Of a stretch of DNA of 64,000 bases, positions 22,718 to 32,300 are shown piece after piece (within the stretch, counting starts at the first letter, position 1; every line of letters begins with the position of its first letter). Origin of the DNA: Theileria orientalis strain Shintoku (lineage: Eukaryota > Apicomplexa > Aconoidasida > Piroplasmida > Theileriidae); NCBI RefSeq assembly GCF_000740895.1, contig NC_025262.1, forward strand, positions 1,790,001 to 1,854,000, read 5' to 3'. A model generated the notes under the pieces. The model was not told the DNA's origin. It saw only the letters and a program-made list of their open reading frames with translations, and ran no database searches. A program made the position numbers and the translations under genes.

Positions 22718-24127
22718 ATGGAGAAGAAAAATAAACCACTTTTGCTAGTGGGCGCCTCGATTGGAGCTCTAATGGCAACGTCTTTTGGATTAACCATTTC
22801 AGCTCTGAACACCTCAAAGGAGTTTGCAATTGTTGAAATGGGTTGGTGTTCTAATGCTCAGAATATATACGACTGTAGCAAGTCGCACCTATACGCTGGA
22901 CTGTGTAACACTGCCTCGTTTGCAGGTTCAGCTATAGGTTCCTTGTTTATTAGTCTCTCTGGAAAACTGGGAAGAAGAGTGTCATTTATGGCAATCAACT
23001 GGTTCTTCATTGTAGGTTCAGTGCTCTCTGCTTCGTCAGTTAATTTTGCTATGTTATTTGTCGGTCGTTTATTCTCTGGGTTCGGAGTTGGACTTGATGC
23101 AATCGTTCCAATTTTCCTAGTGGAAATATGTCATCCAAACGCAAGGAAATATTTCAGTGTTATATATCAGTTCTTCATAACACTGGGAATCGTACTGACA
23201 GCAGGTTGGCAGTTGATTCACGGTCGTGTTGTTACCAACACTGGCTTTGAACTGAGTCTTAAGGACAAGGTGATATGGCGTGGCTCCCAGCTCCTTCCTG
23301 CTATCACTGCTATCATAGCTCTCTTACTGATCCACTTCGTCTTCAAATTCAACACTCCGTATGAGCTGATTGAAAAAGGGAAAACAGCTGAGGCTCGTGA
23401 GGTTATTGAGAAGTTACATGGCGCAGAGGCAGTTGACGAGGTGTATGACGAGTTTGATCGCGACAGTGAAAAAACAAAGTCAACGCCTAATGTGCCTTTA
23501 CACAAGGCCTTTAAAAATCCCACGTACCGCAAAATCATTTTACACTCGTTCGTACTATCTGCAATACAACAGCTGGTCGGTATCAACGTTCTGATCTCGA
23601 ATGCCAACAAGTTGTTCTTGGAGATGGCAGGAAGGAGCATGAAGTCGACTCTCGCTTCTACCGGAATACTGTTGGTTAACTTCGTGGCAACAGTGGCATT
23701 GACTTTTGTGATTGGAAAGTATGGAAGAAAAACATTTTTGGTTTGGGGTATTGGTTTTTCTACAGTCTTTATGGCTCTGGCCTCGTTCAGTAAGCCTATT
23801 GGCAAAGACGCGAAGTGGGTACCCATAGTGTCAATCATTGGTTCATTTGGTTTCATCATTGGTTTTGCAGTCGGTTTAGGAGGAATAACATGGGTGTACT
23901 TATCCGAAGTGTACCCACCAGAGACTAAAAACGGTGCTATGAGTGTCGCAGTGTTTATCAACTGGGTATGCGCAGCAGCAACAGTGTTCGGTTCCGAGTA
24001 TCTCATATCCTACTCCGAAGTACTTGTGAACACAATTTTTTTCGCATTTTCACTATTCGGATTAGTTTATGTAATTTTATTCATAAAGGAAACCAAAGGG
24101 GTGGCCTTGGGAAAAGCATATGACTAA
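22718..24127 (+). CDS. hexose-type MFS sugar transporter, copy 2
   Basis: A 469-residue, intronless, twelve-segment MFS protein, tandem paralogue of the gene at 20581. It has the same marks: GKLGRRVSFMAINWF, GRLFSGFGVGLD, AIQQLVGINVL in TM7, GKYGRKTFLVWGIG and YLSEVYPPETKNGAMS, and it ends KETKGVALGKAYD without the acidic tail of copy 1. TM7 reads QQLVGIN here against QQLVGIS in copy 1; this position lies on the sugar path in MFS porters, so the two could differ in substrate range. That is inference. Two tracts are nearly identical to copy 1 at the DNA level, which suggests gene conversion. Confidence 0.88.
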   Translation: MEKKNKPLLLVGASIGALMATSFGLTISALNTSKEFAIVEMGWCSNAQNIYDCSKSHLYAGLCNTASFAGSAIGSLFISLSGKLGRRVSFMAINWFFIVGSVLSASSVNFAMLFVGRLFSGFGVGLDAIVPIFLVEICHPNARKYFSVIYQFFITLGIVLTAGWQLIHGRVVTNTGFELSLKDKVIWRGSQLLPAITAIIALLLIHFVFKFNTPYELIEKGKTAEAREVIEKLHGAEAVDEVYDEFDRDSEKTKSTPNVPLHKAFKNPTYRKIILHSFVLSAIQQLVGINVLISNANKLFLEMAGRSMKSTLASTGILLVNFVATVALTFVIGKYGRKTFLVWGIGFSTVFMALASFSKPIGKDAKWVPIVSIIGSFGFIIGFAVGLGGITWVYLSEVYPPETKNGAMSVAVFINWVCAAATVFGSEYLISYSEVLVNTIFFAFSLFGLVYVILFIKETKGVALGKAYD

Positions 24128-24359
24128 TCACCGGAACCACCTTTTAGAAAGTGAACCATAGCCTAGCACCGGACTCTAAATCGGTTCAGTTTATGTATAT
24201 ATATATGTATAAATTAATGTCGTTTTACCTTTATATTTGTCTAGAATAGATAAATGAATACCAATAAGAGTCTTTGACAAAACGTGGTCTGAAAAAAGAA
24301 TGAGAAAGTGTGTAAAATAGGTGACAAAATTACGGGTTTCAGTCGGTGCTATTAATGTA

Positions 24360-27300
24360 CTATAAAAGCAGCTTGGCCCTTTTGTTCAACTCAGCCTTTG
24401 AGGACTTAATATTGCGCTTTCGTTTAATCTCGCGTAGTTTAGAGCTCTTGGCAAGCTCCAACTTTTCCAGCTCCCTGGCTTTCTTGGATTTGTACTCCTT
24501 CAGAGCCTCGTTGCGCTTCTCAAGCCTGTCCTTGCGAATGGTGTGTAACTTATGCAGCATTCTCGCAATCTTCTTTTCGTGTTCGGAGGCGTCGAAACTG
24601 ACACTAGTGTCATCCTTCTCATGTTCAACAACCTGTAGAAGAAGATGTTGTAAGTGATGTAACATTATCATCAACAGTAGCAATGGCAATAACCACAAAA
24701 ACCATCAATTAAACAATAGCAACAATATCATAAACAATAAACTAACCTTAGGCTTAGATGAAAAGGGCAGCTTTTCTATTATTGGCTTTGGAATTCTAAT
24801 TTCGTTGAAGTGGCGAGCTGGCCTCCTCAGAAGCTCCTTCCTCTCATACTTGGAGTCAGGCCTTGCCTCGTCGTACTTCTTGAGCTCCGAAATAGACTTC
24901 ACCCGCTTGAACTTGTCAGAGTCGACGAGCAGGTTGTAAAATTGTTTAGTCTCCACGCCAATCCAGGATTTCAGAACCACTAGGTCCGACAGCAGTATCT
25001 TGTCCTCGAAGGTTGCTCTGAAGGCGCCGTTCTTGTCAATTGGTTTTTTAATCTGACCCCTTATCCCTGAGGCAGTCTGTATCTTCGAGCCAATACACTT
25101 TATAACCTCCAACTCCGAGTTGAACATATTTTTAATGAAACAGGTGTTTTTCATTATTTTGTACGGTTCTCCAATCTGTAAAAGGGTTAAAATGTAAGTT
25201 TGCGTGCTAACTACTCTAATTACCAGCTTAAGTTTCTTCAGTATTCTGTAATTCTGATTCGTTCCCACTGTCACTCCGCTTGCTGAAATCCTGTAATTTG
25301 ATATTCTATCCCAATTTTTAACCGCCAGTATGCCTAATAATCAATGTGTCGTCGCATAACAGCTCTGAATAAAACTATGTTAATACCGAAATTGGGAGGA
25401 GACAAGGGCCCGTATATGTTTGCCAAACAGTGCAAGTGCTCCGGCGTGTATTTGAGCATTTTATTCCTAAACGTTAACGTTTCCACTGGACAGCAATATC
25501 GCTGAAAATACTGTAATTTACTAACCTCGTTTGGTTGCGATCCTCCATACAGTAAACTGGCAGCGACTGAAACCGTCTCCATCCCACTGAGAACAGCAGT
25601 GGATCGTTGGTCTTCAAAATCTTTGGAAACCACCTATTAAAATCATTATTTCAGCACAATTAAAAAATTTGGGACAACAGCAATTGCAGTAGTGTGAATA
25701 ATTGCAGTAATGTGAATAATTGTAGTAGTGTAAATAATTGTAGTAATGTAAATAATTGTAGTAGTGTAAATAATTGTAGTAGTGTAAATAATTGCAGTAG
25801 TGTGAATAATTGCAGTAATGTAAATAATTGCAGTAGTGTGAATAATTGCAGTAATGTGAATAATTGTAGTAGTGTCAACAAATGCCACCAATACAACCAT
25901 ACTACCAATGCCAGTAGCTCCACCAAAACACTAATGCCACCAACACTGGTCGCATTTGCAGTGGCTTCCGACGTACCTGTGTCTCTTGATCTTCACCTGC
26001 ATGAATCCCAGTCCGTGCTCCGACTGCTGTATTGAGCCCAGAATTATTGGCCTTGAGCTGAGGCTGTTCAGGCAACTAAGTGGGAATCCAGACACACTTA
26101 TCTTCACAAAGTGGCCGACGTTCCCCGTGGAATCCAGCCTCAGCGTCTCTTGGAAGAGCTTCCGCTGCTCCTCCTCCTGGATGCTCTTAAACTTCTCACT
26201 CTCGGGGTCATTTTCCACCTCCTCCTCCGCCTCCTCCTCGTTGTCGTCGGCCAGATTCAGGAACTTTGCTTCCCTCAGGGCCCTCAGCTTCTCCTCGTCC
26301 CAGGTGATTCCCAGATCCTCCTCCGGCACTCTGGAGAAGTCCTTCAGAGTCGACCTAGTCGCTGAGTCTCCAAAGTATACCCTCTGACTGATCTCGTCGT
26401 ACACTTCTATGACCCCGTTGTTCTTTAAACCGTCCTCTTCATCGTCTTCCTCCTCATCCTCAGTGTCCTCTTCCGAAGTGTCATCTGTTGACGAGTAGCC
26501 ACTCTCATCAGTATCCAGTTTTTTGTGGTTTTGTTGTCGATGCGACTTTTTGTCATTAAGATTATTCCCATGTTCATTAAAAGCATTGTCTTTGTCATTT
26601 TCATCGTCTACTAAATCGACATCATCGTCCTCATCCTCGTTGTTTTCATCGACATCATCGTCCTCGTCCTGGTCATGGTCGTCATCATTATCTTCTTCAT
26701 CCTCGTCATCATCGTCCTCATCATCATCTTCAGAGTCATTGTCATATTCCTCATTTTCTTCTTCTTCTTCGTAGTTGTCCATATCATCACTAGCATCCTC
26801 CTTATCACTCTCTTCACTCCCCAAATCGGTCTCGTCTGTCGACGAATATGCATATTCACCCTTTAACTCCTTAGGCTCATTTATAATATTCAACTCCACC
26901 TCGTTCGGTTTATATTGGTCTATTTTTTGCAGCGTTCTTACCATCTGCACTGCTTCAGATATGTTTTCCTTGTCCTCGTCAGGCATCTCCGTGAAGTGTT
27001 CCTTCGTCTTAAAAAGTTGAATGTACATAGCGTCGTCGTCCAAGACCAGCGATCCCACGTCGCAGTATGGAGCGTAGATGTTTCTATTCTTGTCCTTCAG
27101 CGTCCTCTCCCTAGCAAACCGTTATATGTGCAAATATTCTACCCTAGTACTAAACTTATTTATAAATACCCTTAGGCCATAAGGCTAACTGTCTAATTCC
27201 TACTTCATTTGTATTTGACACGGGTCCTGGAAGTTAGTTATCGACTCTATGCCGAAGTCTCCTGCGCCCGGTATGTGCAACTTGTTCGTCACGTTCATCT

Positions 27301-28167
27301 TACCGCCGTACACGTACCCGTAGAAGGAAACGTTGCACGCATCGCCCTCGGCGCCTGTTACCTCGTGGCGCAGACTCACCGTGTAAGGGTGGCTCAGCCT
27401 CCAGGAAATGTTCGGCGGCCTTTGCGATGAAATGTACCTCGTCAGGTTTAAAACCTCACTCTTCTTGTAGCGGCCGTACTGCACTCCCGTGAAGTAGAAC
27501 ATCTTCGCTCCGTCGTATATCTCAGACCAGAAGCGCTTCTTCAGCACCTTCTTCGTCCTGCGCAGGTTCTTGTTGTCCTTGAATGCGTCCAGATGCGTCA
27601 GAATCCCGATGATCCTCGGGAACCCGTGGACCTGCATCATGTTAACGAACTCGAACGTCTCCATTTCGTACCTAACAGTCGAATTTATCCTGTGGGAGGT
27701 GCAACTTACCCGTAGGATGCGTCTATCATCACGAGTGCGATATCTGCCACTTTGCAGCAATCAATCATGTCAATCATCGAATTTCCGCACTCTACGACCG
27801 TTATTCTTCTAGATTTTGAGGAAACCATGGTGATTGGCCCGTTGATGCTACTAATGTTGCGCTTCGAGTACTGCTTCACCAGGGACGTTATCAGAGTGCT
27901 TTTTCCCACAGATTTCGGCCCCTGAACCACTACCACAATTGGCGGGGGCTCTTCAGGGGTTTTAAAGATACGGGGCTTCCTCAAACGCTTCTCTTCAACT
28001 TCGCTCGCGTGCTGAAACCTGCGATGAACCGACCTTCTCCCACCACTAAAGGTGAAGGCCTTTGTATTCTGCTTAGCCGGCTTCTCTGATGCGGTTTTGG
28101 GCTGCTTTTTCTTTGTGTTCTTCTTTTTGTGCTTCTTCTTAACCAAACTGCTCACCAGATGGTCCAT
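24360..28167 (-). CDS. BMS1: ribosome biogenesis GTPase BMS1
   Basis: Multi-exon minus-strand gene. A lysine-rich N-terminus (MDHLVSSLVKKKHKKKNTKK) precedes the P-loop VVVVQGPKSVGKSTLITSL, then GPITMVSSKSRRITVVECGN, ADIALVMIDASYG, ETFEFVNMMQVHGFPRIIGI and LTHLDAF, then the AARP2CN segment with WSEIYDGAKMFYFTG. A long Asp/Glu-rich stretch is encoded at about 26400-26880. The C-terminal half has RPIILGSIQQ...GFMQVKIKRH, MLKYTPEHLHCLANIYGP and a basic coiled C-terminus. The order and length match BMS1, a nucleolar GTPase of the U3 snoRNP/small-subunit processome needed for 18S rRNA maturation. An intron at about 25640-25976 holds an 18-bp minisatellite. Confidence 0.92.
25680..25877. repeat. 18-bp minisatellite, 11 copies, in a BMS1 intron
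   Basis: Eleven head-to-tail copies of AATAATTGYAGTARTGTR (first copy truncated), differing only at a few transition positions. It lies between the exon ending QVKIKRH and the exon starting VVSKDFEDQRS. The unit is a multiple of three and keeps frames open on both strands, which makes it look coding; it is most simply an intronic repeat. Confidence 0.8.
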
Positions 28168-28451
28168 TTTATTATAATTTCGTGCCTATTACAATAAATT
28201 TACACATTAATTTAAATTATTTATATAATACATGAAAAATAACATATAATTCTGATTTAAGCCTGATTTTAATTTAGGGTGTTATCTAACACAACAAAAA
28301 CAGTAAAAAGCATTTATATGGTAAATTAGCTATAAAAATATCAATTTTTGTTATATTTTATAAAGCACAGAATTATTAAAATAGTTAAGCGCTTAGTCTT
28401 TAATAGCAGGCTACTATCAGCCCATACTCCATATTTGTTCAAACTTAGACT

Positions 28452-28889
28452 CTAATACGCTCCAACAGCCTGAACAAACTGGTCTATGTCGCCGACGACC
28501 TTCTTCTCTAATTCAAGCTGGAGAGCCTTCAGTTCACTGTCGTCGACCTTGTGCGTATGATGAGATGGCGCCCGCACGTCCGAGCTTCCAACCAAGTGGT
28601 ACTTCTTGCCAGACTCCAAATCGCCCTTCCCGTAATTCTGGTCGAAAAACTCCTCACGCTTAATCTTGCTCAGCTCGTCCTTGAGCACCTTCCGGCGATG
28701 CTTCTCAGCTTCCTTGTTGGCCCTTACATTGGCGTTCACCTTGGCCTTTTCGAACTCCCACTCCCCCTTCACCCTGTTTTTGGCCTTTTTAAAAAACCTT
28801 TTTATCGATTTCTCCCCCGATTTGGCGTTAAGAGACTCCGTTCCGCCAATTAATGCCAGTATTAGCAGGTATATGGTGATCACTTTCAT
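28452..28889 (-). CDS. small secreted, charged helical protein
   Basis: The preferred start is the methionine at 28889 (MKVITIYLLILALIGGTESL), a clean signal peptide; an upstream in-frame ATG at 28910 would put charged residues before it. The mature part, about 125 residues, is rich in K, E and A (KRFFKKAKNRVKGEWEFEKA) and probably a long helix, followed by HHTHKVDDSELKALQLELEK. Export to the parasitophorous space, an organelle or the host cell is expected from the signal peptide. I do not recognise the family. Confidence 0.7.
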   Translation of the reverse strand: MKVITIYLLILALIGGTESLNAKSGEKSIKRFFKKAKNRVKGEWEFEKAKVNANVRANKEAEKHRRKVLKDELSKIKREEFFDQNYGKGDLESGKKYHLVGSSDVRAPSHHTHKVDDSELKALQLELEKKVVGDIDQFVQAVGAY

Positions 28890-29303
28890 TTTTAGTCGAA
28901 CTTCATACACATTATGGTTTATATACCCTTAACTTGCTATTTGGAAATTTTAAAGCCAAATGTGTGAGAGACTGCTAACCAAAAGTGAGTTTTTGTCTAA
29001 AGGCACCCTGGAGCAGATCGAGACTTCAAACTACACTTTTCGAGTATTCCGCGAGGAATCCTGCAAATAAAGCCCTAAAAACCGCAAACAAACGCAAATG
29101 GAGTGGAGTTGGGACCGTACACTTACGTAAACCTGAAATTCCTGGACTCGACTTCGCGGGAAACGCAGCATGGCGGCGCCAGCTGCGACTGGCCTCTTAA
29201 GACGCTATAAATCCCCAATACACGTAAGTAAACAACAGGGGACCGTGACACGCACCCCGAAGAGTTCGATCTAAATAACTCGCGTGCATTAGCTATTAAA
29301 ACA
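28890..29303. other. intergenic with GC-richer island
   Basis: Spacer between the CW-protein stop and the small secreted gene. The part at about 29000-29210 is GC-richer than usual for spacers here and holds an open frame on the plus strand (28985-29200) with no recognisable content. No RNA gene was recognised. Confidence 0.35.
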
Positions 29304-32300
29304 TTAGTTTACGCACTGTGTGTTGGTGGCGTTGCCCAGGTCGGGAATCGGCAGCGTCAGAAGGTCGAAGTTCTCAAACTTCTCGAGCTTGAGCTCCTCG
29401 CCGGACCCGCCGGCGCTCGACGCGTGGCCGCTGCCGCCGGAGCTGAGGGCGCCGCCCCTGCCCATGATGCCGCTGGAGACGAGGTCGCCGGCGCCGACGA
29501 CGCCGCTGGCGAAGGGCACCGAGGAGCCGCGGCCGTTGAGGAGCAGGCTGTCGGCGCGCGAGTGGCCTCCGGGGGCTGCGTCAGGACGCCCTTTGGCCTT
29601 CGGCGGCCTCCCCTCGCTCGGGCCGTGGGCCTCGCCAGGGTTGCCCGCGTCACGGCTGCCCGAGCCCCTCGGGGCCCCTCCGTTCCTCAGGCTGTGGAAA
29701 TCGCCCCCTGGCGCCGCCTCCTCGTACTCGTCGCCGTAGCTCTTGTACGGTATCGGCACGCTCAGCATCTTGATGATGTCGCTGCTGCTCGAGGCCGCGA
29801 TGTCGTCCGGGATTGGCTGGAATAGCAGCGAGTAGTTGCTGAGCATCCTGGAGCCCAGCGCCTCCTGTGCGTGGTGTGCGTGGCGCCTCAGGCTCTTCGA
29901 CTCGAGGTTTCTGCAGCGCTTCGAGAGCTGCTTCGCGTTCGGCAGCGGGTAGTCGAGGTGTCTGTTTTTTTCGTTGCGCAGCAGCTTACTTTCGAGCTCC
30001 TTTTCCATGAGCTCCTTCTTGAACTCGTTTTCCAGCTCCCTTTCCAGCTTCTCCGACGCGTCGTCTCTGTCCCCCAGGTCCTCCTCCGACTCTGCCTGGC
30101 TCTTGTCGAGTAGGTAGTCGTCGTCTCTGAATGATTCCAGCGTTTCGTCGATTTTCTCCTCCCTCTTCGCGGAGTCGTACTCTTCCAGTGACGACTGCTG
30201 ATTTCCTGCTGACTCCATTTCGAGCATTTCCTGCCTCAGCTTGTCCACTATCTGCTCCTTGTAGTCTATTATTGACTGCATCGTGCCGTCCACGTACTTG
30301 TACCTTTTGCAGTAGTGGACGCTCTTGTGCCCTGTGTCTTCCCCTACTGCCTGTTTTCCTCTGGCTGTAGTCGATGTTTGCTGGCCTTGGTGTCCTCCTC
30401 TTTCTACTGCGTCGTCCATCTGCCCCTTGCTGTATTCCTCCGATCTCATGCTGTTACTCCCCGAGTTAACGCCTTCGTGCGGCTTTCCGTAGTACTGCTT
30501 TGCGAAGCTGTAGAGCACTTCCAGCAGTTCATCTCTGTTTACCACGTCAGTCTTACTTTCCGTGTCGTGGTGCGACGTTGTTCCCACTGGCCTTTCGTAA
30601 CTTCCTGCGCAGTTGCTGTACATGCTTCTCGTTCCGTAGCTGCTTCCTCTGTTCCTTTCGTAGCTACTGCTGTTTCTCGTGCAAATGCCGTACCTTTCTC
30701 CTGGGCCATTCGTGTACCCGTCGTAGCCGTTGATTCCACTCCTTCCGTATGCGCTGTACTTCGTCCTCTCGTACATGCTTCCTCTGCTGTTTCCTTGCGA
30801 GTATGCGCTATTCGGACTCCTTCCTATGTGTGCTGACGACCGTGTTCCGTACGTCCTCGGCGCACTTCTTTCGTAGATCGCCTCCTCCGTCTTCACACTT
30901 TCCGAGCCCGATCTTTCGTTGGAATTGGTCGCACTGTCGTTGCCTTCGTCCAAGGCCATGGCCTCGTCTGTGTTATGGCCGTTATCGGGGCCACCTGCCT
31001 CCTCATGGCCGCACTCTGCATCGCGAATTACTAGCCCATTACCCCCTGCATCGCCATTTACTTGTCCGTTGGCCACAGCATTGGCAGCTACTTCCGGTGC
31101 TACTGATCCTTTTGTTACTGCTCCATGTGGCAACATACTGTCTGCAACGCCAACTGCTCCATGTGGTAGTACACCGACCGCGGGTACTCCCGGTAACACA
31201 CTGTCTCCTTTCGCATCACTGGCCTCAACACTACCACCTGCTCCTCCTGGCAGTCCCATACCTACCGCCTCAGCATCCACCGCAGCGCCTTTATTGTCAC
31301 CGGCCTTCTCCTTCGCTTGGAGTTCTACTGACTCGGCCTCGCCGTTGTCAGGACCCTCCATGTTCTCGTCCACGCTCGTGTCGTGGCTCCGCGAATCCCC
31401 GTCTCCTCCGAGGCTCGTGCTGGCGCTTTCGTCGTTGCCGTTCGAGGCGTTTTTGTTGGCGGCGGTGCCTCCGTCGTGGGAGCCGTGGCCCCCCTCTGCC
31501 TCCAGTTCCACTCCGGCAGCCCCTATGGTGCCCAGCTGCAGGCCCAGGCGCGGAATGTCCGACAGGTTCGGTATCTGCGAGGCGAGCCTCTTGTACATCC
31601 GGGCGAATCCGCCCCTCGTGCTGTCGCTCAGCGTGTCCTCGAGGTCCCCGAAGGTCACCAGGTTGTCGAAGATGTCCTCCTTGTTGAATCGGATGCTGTG
31701 TCGGCCTGCGTACCCCCGGTGTCCCTCCTCGTGCTCCCACTCCGTCTTGTTCGCGTACGCTATATTGATGTTTCCGTCCTCCTTGAAGAAGACGTTGTCC
31801 TTGTCCTTGACCACCAGGTTCCCCTCTCTGCTCAGTGCCTCGTTTGCGAGCGCACTCAGTCTTTCCACCTCGCTATCTCTGCCTCCGGTGTCCTCTTCCA
31901 CGATGTCGTCGTCCTTGATCATGTTCATCCTCTTCAGGTTATCCAGGAAGAGTGCGCTGTGCGGGAGTTCCGTCGCCAGCAGACTCGTCAGGTTGTGCGA
32001 GTACAGCGTCATTCTGTTTTTCAGCGGGTGCAGGTTCTGACTCGTCGGCTTCACGTTGAACTTGATGACCTCCGCGTCCTCGTCGTAGCTCGAGATGTTC
32101 GAGACCATGGGGGAGATGTGCATCCTCCTTCTGCTCGACAGCCTTGCTTCCTCGTAGTACCTGTTCGTGTTCGTCGGCGTCCTCATCGCGTCACTCAGAT
32201 ACGCCTCTTCGTATGCTCTCTTATGTGCTTCCTCTGAGTTCTTGTGCCTCCCTCTCCTCGACGTCTTATACCTTGGCTCATAGTACCTTTCTCTTTCGTC

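Noticed and set aside
23218..24006. Minus-strand frame opposite the second transporter, matched by one opposite the first
   Set aside because: The similarity is only the complement of the gene-converted transporter codons.
25646..25926. Ile/Thr and Leu/Gln repeat frames in the minisatellite
   Set aside because: They are products of an 18-bp intronic repeat and carry no independent coding signal.
26523..26866. Ser-rich plus-strand frame opposite BMS1
   Set aside because: It is the complement of the Asp/Glu-rich stretch of BMS1.
28985..29200. Plus-strand 71-codon frame in a GC-richer spacer
   Set aside because: No recognisable content, no splice partners and no conservation evidence.
30749..32040. 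Long plus-strand frames opposite the CW protein
   Set aside because: They mirror the low-complexity codons of the CW gene; no domain is present.
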